A stretch of 64,000 bases of DNA, taken from the NCBI GenBank assembly GCA_016186205.1, contig JACPMA010000008.1, positions 25,805-89,804 of the forward strand, in the 5' to 3' direction. Positions within the stretch are counted from its first letter, which is position 1. Each line of letters begins with the position of its first letter. Source of the stretch: Candidatus Peregrinibacteria bacterium (lineage in GTDB: Bacteria; Patescibacteriota; Gracilibacteria; UBA1369; UM-FILTER-53-11). The notes under the pieces are model-generated. The model was not told the origin of the DNA. It made no database searches and saw nothing but the letters and a program-made list of their open reading frames with translations. Positions 1 through 7,465 of the stretch are shown one piece after another. The translations under genes were made by a program, and so were the position numbers.

Positions 1-2595
1 AAAGCTGATATGAAATCCATTCTTGGCGGAAAGGGGGCTGTTTTGGCAGACATGACTCGCATCGGCCTGCCTGTGCCGCCCGGTTTTACTGTAACCACGG
101 AAACATGCCATTTTTATCATACTCAAAAAAAATATCCAGAAGGGTTTTGGAATGATTTTGATATCTATCTCAAAGCGCTTGAGAAAAAAAGCGGTAAAGG
201 GTTTGGTTCAGAGACAAATCCGCTGCTTGTTTCAGTGCGGTCTGGAGCAGCGGTTTCTATGCCTGGAATGATGGATACCATTTTAAATCTTGGCCTGAAC
301 GATAAAACAATCCAGGGACTTATCAAGAAAACGAGGAATGAACGTTTTTGCTATGACGCTTATCGACGATTTGTAAATATGTTTGGAAATGTAGTGCTTG
401 GTATTTCCCATGAAAAATTCGAGGAAGCTATGGATGGAGTAAAAAAAGCGGCTGGCGCAAAACTTGATACGGAATTGGGGGTTAAAGAATTAAAACGATT
501 AGTCGAACTTTATAAACGACTAGTCGAAAAAGAAACCGGCGAGGATTTTCCGACGGATCCATATACGCAACTTAAACTGGCGGTCGAAGCGGTATTTAAA
601 TCATGGAACAACCAACGCGCAAAAACCTATCGAAAAATTCATAATATCACCGGTTTGCTCGGAACCGCTGTCAATATTCAAAGCATGGTTTTTGGAAATA
701 TGGGAGAAACTTCCGGAACCGGAGTGGCGTTTACGCGAAATCCATCTAATGGTGAAAAGGAATTTTATGGTGAATTTTTAATGAATGCTCAAGGAGAAGA
801 TGTTGTAGCCGGCATACGTACTCCTCAAAAAATATCAGAGCTGAAAAAAATAATGCCGCGTGTGTATAGTCAACTGCTGGAAATTCAGAAAAAGCTCGAG
901 CTCCATTACAAAAATATGCAGGATATTGAATTTACGATTGAAGATGGAAAACTTTTTATTTTACAGAGCAGAAATGGAAAACGGACTGCGCAGGCTGCGA
1001 TTAAAATCGCTGTTGATATGGTGAAGGAAAAATTGATTAGTCAAAATGAAGCTGCGTTGCAAGTCGATCCAATGCAGCTAAATCAACTGCTTCATCCGGC
1101 TATTCCGGCTTCACACAGAGGAAAAATCCTCTGCAAAGGGCTTCCGGCTTCTCCTGGCGCTGCTGTGGGGAAAGTCGTATTTACGCCGGAAGATGCTTGT
1201 AAATGGACAGAAAATGCCCAAAAGGTCATTCTCGTCCGCAAAGAAACCTCGCCTGAAGATATTCAGGGAATGTTTACAGCGCAGGGTATTTTGACTTCTA
1301 TGGGCGGCATGACTTCCCATGCAGCCGTGGTGTGTCGCGGAATGGGAAAGCCATGCGTAGCCGGCTGCGCAGCGATTCAAGTCGATACAAAGAAAAAGGT
1401 TTTTATATGCGGAGAAATCGTAGTGAGAGAAGGGGATACCATTACGCTTAATGGCTCTACTGGAGAGATTATTTTAGGCGAGGTTGAACTGATGGAGCCG
1501 AAAATGAGCAATGATTTTAAGCTGTTTATGAGCTGGGTGGATAAAATTCGCAAGCTTCGAGTGCGAACGAACGCTGATACGCCGCATGACGCCAAGGTTG
1601 CGCGTGATTTCGGCGCAGAAGGCATTGGGCTGTGTCGAACTGAACATATGTTTTTCCAAGAAGATCGTATTCCAAAAATGCGCGAGATGATTTTGGCAAA
1701 AGATACAGCCGGGAGGAAACGGGCGCTTGAAAAATTACTGCCGCTTCAACGGGAAGATTTTATAGGAATTTTTACGGCCATGGACGGATTTCCGGTAACG
1801 ATCCGGCTGCTTGATCCGCCGCTCCATGAATTTCTTCCGACGACGCATGGACAAGTTGAAAATCTCGCTATTGCGATGGGAGTTACGATTGATGACGTAA
1901 AACGCGTTGCCGACGGCCTGCATGAAATTAATCCAATGCTAGGACATCGCGGGTGCCGGCTTGCAGTAACCTATCCTGAAATTTATGAGATGCAGGTACG
2001 GGCGATTATTGAAGCCGCCATCGCCGCTCATAACATAGGCGTAAAAGTTCTTCCTGAAATTGAAGTGCCTATTATCGGTATGGCTGCAGAATTAAAACTT
2101 ATACGCCGGTTGGTGGAAGAAATTATTAACCGCTATCAAAATGAAATCAAATTTACTGTGAAAATCGGGACTATGATTGAACTGCCGCGGGCGTGCCTGA
2201 CTGCGGACGAATTGGCGCCGTATGCGGATTTTTTCTCATTCGGAACTAATGATCTTACTCAAATGACCTTTGGATTCTCCAGGGACGATGTTGGAAAATT
2301 TCTACCGGCATATCTCGATAAAGGCTTGCTTGAACGGGATCCATCTGAAACTATTGATCGAAAAGGAGTAGGAGAATTGATGAAAATTTGCGTAAAATTG
2401 GGACGGAGCGTAAAACCGAAATTAGAAATAGGCATTTGCGGAGAACATGGAGGCGAACCGCTGTCAGAAGAATTTTGTCATAAAATAGGCATGAATTATG
2501 TAAGCTGCTCACCTTATCGCGTGCCTATAGCACGACTTGCGGCTGCACAAGCGCAGTTAAAATTTCCTAGAAAGGCTTCGACAAGCTCAGCCTGA
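1..2595 (+). CDS. ppdK: pyruvate, phosphate dikinase (5' partial)
   Basis: The protein interconverts pyruvate, ATP and phosphate with phosphoenolpyruvate, AMP and PPi. The frame is open from base 1 (K-A-D before the first ATG at 10) and the usual N-terminal strand preceding LLGGKGA is missing, so the gene starts upstream of the window. The order is the ATP-grasp nucleotide domain, then the phosphohistidine swivel domain with GGMTSHAAVVCRG (catalytic His near residue 437 of the ORF), then the TIM barrel with the catalytic-Cys motif GICGEHGGEP near residue 810. The length (about 864 aa visible) is close to the family norm. The last residues KASTSSA are encoded by a small palindromic repeat that also supplies the stop. 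YqeY follows 5 nt later. In fermentative lineages the enzyme often works in the glycolytic direction, but direction cannot be read from sequence. Confidence 0.97.
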   Translation, partial: KADMKSILGGKGAVLADMTRIGLPVPPGFTVTTETCHFYHTQKKYPEGFWNDFDIYLKALEKKSGKGFGSETNPLLVSVRSGAAVSMPGMMDTILNLGLNDKTIQGLIKKTRNERFCYDAYRRFVNMFGNVVLGISHEKFEEAMDGVKKAAGAKLDTELGVKELKRLVELYKRLVEKETGEDFPTDPYTQLKLAVEAVFKSWNNQRAKTYRKIHNITGLLGTAVNIQSMVFGNMGETSGTGVAFTRNPSNGEKEFYGEFLMNAQGEDVVAGIRTPQKISELKKIMPRVYSQLLEIQKKLELHYKNMQDIEFTIEDGKLFILQSRNGKRTAQAAIKIAVDMVKEKLISQNEAALQVDPMQLNQLLHPAIPASHRGKILCKGLPASPGAAVGKVVFTPEDACKWTENAQKVILVRKETSPEDIQGMFTAQGILTSMGGMTSHAAVVCRGMGKPCVAGCAAIQVDTKKKVFICGEIVVREGDTITLNGSTGEIILGEVELMEPKMSNDFKLFMSWVDKIRKLRVRTNADTPHDAKVARDFGAEGIGLCRTEHMFFQEDRIPKMREMILAKDTAGRKRALEKLLPLQREDFIGIFTAMDGFPVTIRLLDPPLHEFLPTTHGQVENLAIAMGVTIDDVKRVADGLHEINPMLGHRGCRLAVTYPEIYEMQVRAIIEAAIAAHNIGVKVLPEIEVPIIGMAAELKLIRRLVEEIINRYQNEIKFTVKIGTMIELPRACLTADELAPYADFFSFGTNDLTQMTFGFSRDDVGKFLPAYLDKGLLERDPSETIDRKGVGELMKICVKLGRSVKPKLEIGICGEHGGEPLSEEFCHKIGMNYVSCSPYRVPIARLAAAQAQLKFPRKASTSSA
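2571..2595. repeat. short palindromic repeat forming the ppdK 3' end
   Basis: AGGCTTCGACAAGCTCAGCCT forms a short hairpin and supplies the final codons and the TGA stop of ppdK. From general knowledge, similar TTCGACAAGCTCAG strings recur as dispersed intergenic repeats in several uncultured bacterial groups. Only one copy is seen in this window, so calling it a repeat is inference. Confidence 0.4.
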
Positions 2596-2600
2596 CATAT

Positions 2601-3050
2601 ATGAAACTTAAAGAAAAAATTCATACGGATATTCTTGCGGCTATGAAAGCTAAGGAAGATGTAAGAATGGGTGCGCTTCGATTGCTCAAAGCAGCTGTAA
2701 TGAAATTTGAAGTAGCCGGCGATAAAAAGAAAGAAGCTTCGGACGAAGAAGTGCTGCAGATTATTGGAAGGGAAGTAAAACAGCGAAAGGATTCGATTGA
2801 TGCGTATAAAAAAGGCGGGCGCGCGGATTTGGCTGTAAAAGAAGAGGCTGAATTAAAAATTCTTCAGGCGTATCTTCCAGCGCAAATGGATGAAGCGGAG
2901 CTGAAAAAAGTGGTTAGCCAAGTGATTAGTCAAACCGGCGCTGCATCAAAAGCAGATTTTGGGAAAGTTATGGGCGCGGTCATGGCTCAAGTAAAAGGAA
3001 AGGCGGACGGACAGATGGTAAGCCAGCTGGTAGGGGAAATACTGAAATGA
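2601..3050 (+). CDS. yqeY: GatB/YqeY domain protein
   Basis: This is a YqeY-family protein of 149 aa, the normal length for the family. It resembles the C-terminal tRNA-binding helical domain of GatB. It opens with the typical MKLKEKIHTDILAAMKAKE helix, followed by the conserved QRKDSIDAYKKGGR segment and a C-terminal tail domain with QVKGKADGQMVSQLV. It starts 5 nt after the ppdK stop and is probably co-transcribed with it. The exact function is unsettled; an accessory role in tRNA amidation or translation is inferred from homology only. Confidence 0.93.
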   Translation: MKLKEKIHTDILAAMKAKEDVRMGALRLLKAAVMKFEVAGDKKKEASDEEVLQIIGREVKQRKDSIDAYKKGGRADLAVKEEAELKILQAYLPAQMDEAELKKVVSQVISQTGAASKADFGKVMGAVMAQVKGKADGQMVSQLVGEILK

Positions 3051-3132
3051 TTTTTACGCCTCGTTAAACTCGCTCGGCATTCAAATCGCTTTCTTGTTCT
3101 TGCTTATTTATAAATGAAAACTTCGCTCATCT

Positions 3133-3184
3133 CTATGGCATCCGGCTCGCTTCCATGACAGGGAGCGCTTGCCGCATGCCATAG
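3133..3184. repeat. 52-nt imperfect palindrome in intergenic spacer
   Basis: CTATGGCAT at 3133 pairs with ATGCCATAG ending at 3184, with further inner pairing GGC/GCC and GCTTCC/GGGAGC around a short loop. There is no T tract after either arm, so it is not a standard intrinsic terminator. It may be a terminator variant or a mobile palindrome. It lies between yqeY and tRNA-Tyr in a spacer otherwise without a recognisable gene. Confidence 0.5.
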
Positions 3185-3201
3185 GATTCGCTTGTTTTCT
3201 A

Positions 3202-3288
3202 TGGTGGGCAGGGAGGGATTCGAACCCCCGAAGGCTGGAAGCCAACTGGTTTACAGCCAGTCGCGTTTGGCCACTTCGCTACCTGCCC
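3202..3288 (-). tRNA. tRNA-Tyr (GTA)
   Basis: On the minus strand there is a complete cloverleaf: acceptor GGGCAGG/CCTGCCC, anticodon loop CTGTAAA with anticodon GTA, a long variable arm as expected for bacterial tRNA-Tyr, T arm GGGGGTTCGAATCCC and an encoded CCA end. The length is 87 nt including CCA. The stop codon of the small membrane-protein gene upstream lies inside its 5' acceptor region. Confidence 0.96.
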
Positions 3289-3509
3289 GTGTTTTGCAAT
3301 AAATTAAGTATACCTACAATAAGATTTGATACAGCAAGAATCGCAATAACAACCGTTAACCAGAATATTCTACTCCCTGCCTTTTTATAAGCCAAAATCT
3401 GTCGTCGCATCATTTCCGCATGCGCTGCTTCGGTAAATTGTCGGCTCTCGTTTTTTTCGAGCGATTGAACGATTTCGGATTCGGATTGATCGAGAATAGA
3501 CATATTCAT
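3279..3509 (-). CDS. small single-pass membrane protein, unknown function
   Basis: This 76-aa ORF lies between tRNA-Thr and tRNA-Tyr on the same strand. The track ORF begins inside tRNA-Thr, so an internal ATG is chosen: 3509 (MNMSILD), or 3503 as an alternative. It has an N-terminal charged amphipathic helix (about 1-45), then one clear transmembrane helix (FWLTVVIAILAVSNLIVGIL) and a short tail. Small C-tail-anchored proteins of this design are common in environmental genomes, but no function is recognised. Its stop overlaps the tRNA-Tyr 5' end by about 10 nt, so processing of a shared transcript would cut the mRNA at or before the stop. Coding status is likely but not certain. Confidence 0.6.
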   Translation of the reverse strand: MNMSILDQSESEIVQSLEKNESRQFTEAAHAEMMRRQILAYKKAGSRIFWLTVVIAILAVSNLIVGILNLLQNTGR

Positions 3510-3510
3510 A

Positions 3511-3586
3511 TGGAGCCGCCTCCCGGATTTGAACCGGGGACCCACAGTTTACAAAACTGTTGCTCTACCAGCTGAGCTAAGGCGGC
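3511..3586 (-). tRNA. tRNA-Thr (TGT)
   Basis: This is a 76-nt cloverleaf on the minus strand: acceptor GCCGCCT/AGGCGGC, D arm GCTCAGCTGGTAGAGC, anticodon loop TTTGTAA giving TGT, T arm CCCGGTTCAAATCCGGG and an encoded CCA. It is upstream of, and probably co-transcribed with, the small membrane gene and tRNA-Tyr. Confidence 0.96.
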
Positions 3587-3621
3587 GCTACAATAAGGCT
3601 GACTTATATTAACCACCCTAC

Positions 3622-4512
3622 ATGCTTTTTGAAAAGCTGAAAGAGCGATTTCCAGGTATTCGTCAAAAAGAACCGCTGAAAAATCATTGTACGTTTCGCG
3701 TTGGCGGACCGGCGGATCTATTTTATGAACTTACGAATATTGAAGAAATTCCGGAACTGATCGCTTTCACTGAAGAAAACAGCATTCCTTACCGTATTAT
3801 TGGGCGCGGAACAAATGTTCTTTTTACGGACAAAGGCTTCCGCGGCCTCATAATCAAAAATCTCTCGAATGAATATCGCGTGGATGGCGAGGAAATTTCA
3901 GCAAACAGCGGCGCGCTATTGAGTCAAATTATCCGTCTTAGTATTGATAATAATTTAAGCGGGCTTGAACCGCTCTATGGACTGCCTGGAACTATTGGCG
4001 GCGCCGTATGGGGAAATGCCGGAATTCCTGGAACTGAAATAAAACAATTTGTTAAAAAAGTGGTGCTTTTTAATGCGAGTGATGGAGTAAGAGAAATGAA
4101 CGCCGATGAAATTTCTTTCCAATATAGAAAAACTTCGCTGCAGGATGCACAAAATATCATAATGCATGTTGTTTTAAGGCTCCAAAAAGGCCATCAGAAA
4201 GCCTCAAAAGAACTGATGAAAAAAATCGACGAAATCCGGAGAGGAAAACAGCCGATCGGATATACGGCGGGTTCTTTTTTCAAAAATCCTTCTCCGGAAA
4301 AACCGGCAGGCTGGCTTATAGATCAAGCAGGTTTAAAGGGAACACGTATTGGCGATGCTGAAATCAGCGCGAAGCATGCAAATTTCTTTATGAACACCGG
4401 CCATGCAACCGCTTTGCAAATTTTTGAACTGGCAGAGCTCGCGAAAACAAAAGTGAAAGAAAAATTCTCGATTGATCTTGAAATGGAAGTAAAAATCATC
4501 GGTGATCTGTAG
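3622..4512 (+). CDS. murB: UDP-N-acetylenolpyruvoylglucosamine reductase
   Basis: MurB is a cytoplasmic FAD enzyme that reduces UDP-GlcNAc-enolpyruvate to UDP-MurNAc in peptidoglycan precursor synthesis. It shows the expected FAD-binding segments NHCTFRVGGPAD and IGRGTNVLF (residues about 20-75), GLPGTIGGAVWGNAG (about 120-135), and the C-terminal substrate-domain motif GSFFKNP with the catalytic Ser, then AGWLIDQAGLKG. At 296 aa it is typical of the shorter type II MurB. It is transcribed away from the tRNA cluster and has no close co-directional partner. With MurI and MurF in the window it indicates a real peptidoglycan wall. Confidence 0.97.
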   Translation: MLFEKLKERFPGIRQKEPLKNHCTFRVGGPADLFYELTNIEEIPELIAFTEENSIPYRIIGRGTNVLFTDKGFRGLIIKNLSNEYRVDGEEISANSGALLSQIIRLSIDNNLSGLEPLYGLPGTIGGAVWGNAGIPGTEIKQFVKKVVLFNASDGVREMNADEISFQYRKTSLQDAQNIIMHVVLRLQKGHQKASKELMKKIDEIRRGKQPIGYTAGSFFKNPSPEKPAGWLIDQAGLKGTRIGDAEISAKHANFFMNTGHATALQIFELAELAKTKVKEKFSIDLEMEVKIIGDL

Positions 4513-4613
4513 CAAAGATTATTTTTTGTTTTAGTCAAACGTATTTAGCTGTGCGTCTTAGTTGATATGCTACAATTTCAGGTAAGAATTTCATTTTTTA
4601 ATCTTTTATCACT

Positions 4614-5021
4614 ATGAAAATCTCCAAAAATCTCGTGCGGCAGTTTCTTTGGGTCTCTGGTCTTATGATTTTGGGTCTTATCCTCGTCAACAGTCTTGGC
4701 GCAGATATTGCTCTTGCCCAAGTAATTGATCCGGAAACCGACCAACCGGCCATTATTAAATTGCTTTCCGGCGGCCAAACCGGACTCCGCGGCATTGTAT
4801 TAACGATCATTAACTTTTTCCTCACGTTCCTTGGGCTTTTGGCGGTGATTATGGTGATTTATGGAGGCTTTCTTTATGTCAGTTCTGCCGGCAATGAAGA
4901 AAATGTGAATAAGGCTAAAAAAATTCTTCTATATGCTGTACTTGGTATCGTTGTCATCATCATTTCCTTCGCTCTAGTCAATACGCTTTTGGGCGCAGCA
5001 TCAACCGAAAGACCGTCGTAA
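4614..5021 (+). CDS. TrbC/VirB2-like pilin family membrane protein
   Basis: This 135-aa protein has an N-terminal signal/TM segment (about 10-36, ending near LAQ, a possible signal peptidase site) followed by two long hydrophobic helices (about 58-85 and 105-128). Between them is the motif VIYGGFLYVSSAGNEENVNKAKK, typical of the TrbC/VirB2-type pilin subunits that are very common in CPR genomes. In that group they are often annotated simply as pilin or hypothetical. There are no other secretion genes nearby, so a conjugative role is unsupported. An intrinsic terminator follows, so it is probably a monocistronic, strongly expressed gene. Confidence 0.75.
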   Translation: MKISKNLVRQFLWVSGLMILGLILVNSLGADIALAQVIDPETDQPAIIKLLSGGQTGLRGIVLTIINFFLTFLGLLAVIMVIYGGFLYVSSAGNEENVNKAKKILLYAVLGIVVIIISFALVNTLLGAASTERPS

Positions 5022-5042
5022 AATATCTTACACATAAATTTT

Positions 5043-5072
5043 AAAAGCCCCGATTTTAGTCGGGGCTTTTTT
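5043..5072 (+). terminator. intrinsic terminator after pilin-like gene
   Basis: The perfect 11-bp stem AAAAGCCCCGA/TCGGGGCTTTT with loop TTTTAG is followed by more T. The A/T flanks make it usable from both strands, so it can also end the minus-strand PRC-barrel gene that stops at 5097. Confidence 0.9.
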
Positions 5073-5096
5073 GTAAAAGGTTGCGGCATTAACCTA

Positions 5097-5615
5097 CTAC
5101 GCGGCAAAAGCCGATGATGGCGCTGCAGCTTTTTCTTTTTCTCGAGCCGCAATCCGGGCATCTTTTACGATAATCGATTCTTTGTGAATTCTTATAATCG
5201 ATTTGTAAGAAATGATTTTTTCCTGAAAACGGAAAAATAAAAATGTTTTTGCGACATGAATCGAAACAAGCATCATACCGCGCGTTTCGATTTCGTAGTC
5301 AACGACGCGGCCGAGATAGATTTTTGTATTTTGCGTAATGACGCGGCTGCCGAGAATTTTTATTTTGCGCTCTGCGACTTCTTTAGCGCGCAAAACGTCT
5401 TCTGTTGGCACAATATGGCTTTGGTCCTTTATAAAAAGACCGCGTCCTAAACGTTCAACATCGAGCGGCACAATAATTCGATTGTTTTTTACGGCGAATG
5501 CGACCACTTTCCCGTTTTCAGGATCAATAAAGATATCGCGAATGAGAGTTAGCGGAGAAGAGGAATATTCATCGAAAACCGGCAAACCGATGAGTTCGGA
5601 ATAGAGCTTTTGCAT
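5097..5615 (-). CDS. PRC-barrel domain protein
   Basis: This is a 172-aa protein made of two PRC-barrel-like modules. The first (residues about 1-75) contains IGLPVFDEYSSSPLTLIRDIFIDPENGKVVAFAV; the second (about 85-155) contains the similar turn YLGRVVDYEIETRGMMLVSIHV. PRC-barrels are small beta barrels used as adaptors, for example in RimM, but the specific role here is unknown. The track ORF starts inside tRNA-Pro; the ATG at 5615 (MQKLYSELIGLPV) is the first start compatible with the tRNA and with domain boundaries. The C-terminal tail is Lys/Ala-rich. It is likely co-transcribed after tRNA-Pro and ends at the shared terminator. Confidence 0.82.
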   Translation of the reverse strand: MQKLYSELIGLPVFDEYSSSPLTLIRDIFIDPENGKVVAFAVKNNRIIVPLDVERLGRGLFIKDQSHIVPTEDVLRAKEVAERKIKILGSRVITQNTKIYLGRVVDYEIETRGMMLVSIHVAKTFLFFRFQEKIISYKSIIRIHKESIIVKDARIAAREKEKAAAPSSAFAA

Positions 5616-5656
5616 AAGATTAAGATGATGCCCTGCGGGGCCGAGAGAACGAAGCA

Positions 5657-5677
5657 CACTCGCTGCGCTCGTGTGTA
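5657..5677. repeat. small palindrome between tRNA-Pro and PRC-barrel gene
   Basis: CACACTCGCTGCGCTCGTGTG is a short imperfect palindrome directly 3' of the tRNA-Pro CCA. A similar CGCTCGCTTCGCTCG core occurs inside dxr at about 38561. It may be a processing hairpin or a dispersed palindrome. Confidence 0.4.
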
Positions 5678-5754
5678 TGGTCGGGGTGCCCGGACTCGAA
5701 CCGGGGGCCTTCTGGTCCCAAACCAGACGCGCTAGCCATCTGCGCCACACCCCG
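5678..5754 (-). tRNA. tRNA-Pro (TGG)
   Basis: This is a 77-nt minus-strand cloverleaf: acceptor CGGGGTG/CACCCCG, anticodon stem TCTGG/CCAGA with loop TTTGGGA giving TGG, T arm CCCGGTTCGAGTCCGGG, discriminator A and encoded CCA. Confidence 0.96.
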
Positions 5755-5789
5755 AAAATTACTTGTTCATTATAACATTTATCTGCGTA

Positions 5790-6230
5790 TTAAGTACGGC
5801 CGAGAATCTTATAGGCCATGCGCTTCATGCGGACTTCTTCAAGTAATTTTTTATGGTCATAGCCAAAACAATGAAGCAGACCGTGAATAAAAAGAAATTG
5901 GAGTTCTTTGGCAAGAGGCTGGCCAATTTTTTTGGCTTGTCTAAGGGCAAACGGAACACAAATAAAAATCTCTCCTGCAAAATCATCCTGCATAGACGGC
6001 TTAAAATAACTTAAAGAAATAACGTCCGTTTGGCGATTTTTTTTGTGATACATCTTATTTAACCGCTGCATAAAAATTTCCCCGACAAGGGTGAGTTCAA
6101 GACGATAATTTTTCCGCGGCCGAATACGTTTTGTTTTTAAAAGACATTTTTCCGCAGCAAGCAGTAATTTGAAAAAAAGTTCTTTTGAAATACTGCTGCG
6201 AACTCGATTATGAATTTCAAGATGAAACAT
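5790..6230 (-). CDS. ybeY: endoribonuclease YbeY (rRNA maturation factor)
   Basis: YbeY is a zinc-dependent endoribonuclease acting in 16S rRNA 3' maturation and ribosome quality control. The diagnostic metal site H-G-L-L-H-C-F-G-Y-D-H lies at residues about 115-125, giving the HxxxHxxxxxH triad. The preceding NRQTDVISLSYF segment matches the family TDVLSF region. Its 146 aa is normal. It stands alone upstream of the tRNA-Pro cluster; the region between it and the HTH gene (6231-6304) holds the divergent promoters. Confidence 0.95.
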   Translation of the reverse strand: MFHLEIHNRVRSSISKELFFKLLLAAEKCLLKTKRIRPRKNYRLELTLVGEIFMQRLNKMYHKKNRQTDVISLSYFKPSMQDDFAGEIFICVPFALRQAKKIGQPLAKELQFLFIHGLLHCFGYDHKKLLEEVRMKRMAYKILGRT

Positions 6231-6261
6231 GCTTGATAGATGTCTATTGTCTGGACGTTAA

Positions 6262-6290
6262 TTGACTTTTACAGTGCATGCTCCAATAAT
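6262..6290 (+). promoter_or_regulatory. sigma70-type promoter for the membrane HTH gene
   Basis: TTGACT at 6262, a 17-nt spacer and AATAAT at 6285 precede the ATG at 6305 by 14 nt, leaving a short leader with the purine-rich AGAAGAAACC. Confidence 0.6.
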
Positions 6291-6304
6291 AGAAGAAACC
6301 AAGT

Positions 6305-6859
6305 ATGGATGCTAATGTTTCAACCTATATCGATCGAAAAACCGCAAGTCAGCTTTTAAGTGTGTCTATACGGACCATAGACCGCTACATTCGATCTGGC
6401 AAGCTTTGGGCTATTTCGGAAAACGGCAGAATTTGGCTTGATAAAAAGGAAATACTGTCATTTTCTTCTGCGGAAACGACAAGCCGAAAAATGACAATAG
6501 ACAGACCGATGTCGCTACACGTCCGTTCCGCAAAAGAATCAAGCACGGATTTCTATCAAGATCTTTACGGAGAGGCAAAACGCGCTCTCTCTGACTATCA
6601 ACAAAAATTAGAACAAGCGAATTACCGCATCGGTCAATTGGAATCTCAAATTTTGAATCCGCTTGCGTCAAAAACTATTGAACGGCGTGATGAATCACTC
6701 TCAACTGAATTTATGCGCAAAGAACTCCACGAACGAGAAAAAGAAATAAATGCCTTTAAAGAACTTTTGAAAAAAGAACGGACTGGACGAATTATCTTTG
6801 CCGCTCTGACATACGTTTTGCTTATACTCCTACCGACGTTATGGTATCTACTCCGGTAA
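6305..6859 (+). CDS. membrane-anchored helix-turn-helix protein
   Basis: This 184-aa protein has three parts. Residues about 8-55 form a MerR/excisionase-type helix-turn-helix (IDRKTASQLLSVSIRTIDRYI, then a wing-like GRIWLDKKEI). A coiled-coil-prone segment spans about 80-160 (DYQQKLEQANYRIGQLE and ELHEREKEINAFKELLKKE). One C-terminal transmembrane helix follows (FAALTYVLLILLPTLWYLL) with almost nothing after it. That layout places the DNA-binding domain in the cytoplasm, tethered to the membrane by a C-tail anchor. The target is unknown. The last 12 nt overlap the convergent DUF881 gene. Similar HTH_17-plus-coil-plus-TM proteins occur in CPR genomes, but no function is established to my knowledge. 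Confidence 0.8.
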   Translation: MDANVSTYIDRKTASQLLSVSIRTIDRYIRSGKLWAISENGRIWLDKKEILSFSSAETTSRKMTIDRPMSLHVRSAKESSTDFYQDLYGEAKRALSDYQQKLEQANYRIGQLESQILNPLASKTIERRDESLSTEFMRKELHEREKEINAFKELLKKERTGRIIFAALTYVLLILLPTLWYLLR

Positions 6860-7465
6860 TTTGGAGATAACGATCTTTTCACGTTCACTCAGCGTAATAC
6901 GCAAACCGGAGTAGCTGTTTTGTAGACGATCTAGAAATCCGCCGCTCTGGGAAATGGAAAGCTTGAGTTCTTGCTTGGGGCCAATAACCGATATGCGAAA
7001 CGGAGCCCGCAAAAAATGGCGTCGCATCAGCAGTCCTCCGCCAACATCTCGAAGGCCGGCAGTTTGGGGCGTAAGCCGAATATCGTTTATGGCAATGGCC
7101 TCGGCGCCCGCTGTCACAAGCTGTGTAATTAAATCGGCAATTCGATAAGCAGGAACAGAAATATTAAAAATAATCTCTATGCCTTGTCCGGAAACTTCAT
7201 GTTCGCCGGCAATAAGTTGAAGACGCAACAGTTCCGCTTCAACGGCTTGGCTGGTAATTTTTGATTGTATATCTTCAAAATTCTTTTCGCTTTCTTCAAG
7301 CTGCGTTCGAAGTTGCTGATTTGCAATTTGAAATACTCGCAATTCTTCAAAAACGCTTTCTGGTCCGGAACGCTGAAGAAGAAACTCAACCTTTTGAAAA
7401 GACCTAACCTGCAGGGCGAGAAAAATTCCGACAATAACCGCCGTAATAATAAAAACTTTTTTCAT
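6848..7465 (-). CDS. DUF881 family membrane-anchored protein (second copy)
   Basis: This 205-aa protein has an N-terminal TM anchor (VFIITAVIVGIFLALQV), a coiled coil (about 40-85), then the DUF881 domain with GQGIEIIFNISVPAYRIADLITQLVTAGAEAIAINDIRL. DUF881 proteins (YlxW/YlxX-like) are usually encoded near cell-division genes in Gram-positive bacteria, and their role is unclear. It overlaps the upstream paralogue by 4 nt (ATGA), so the pair is a translationally coupled operon. The two proteins differ strongly in sequence, suggesting an old duplication and perhaps a heteromer. Confidence 0.8.
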   Translation of the reverse strand: MKKVFIITAVIVGIFLALQVRSFQKVEFLLQRSGPESVFEELRVFQIANQQLRTQLEESEKNFEDIQSKITSQAVEAELLRLQLIAGEHEVSGQGIEIIFNISVPAYRIADLITQLVTAGAEAIAINDIRLTPQTAGLRDVGGGLLMRRHFLRAPFRISVIGPKQELKLSISQSGGFLDRLQNSYSGLRITLSEREKIVISKLPE

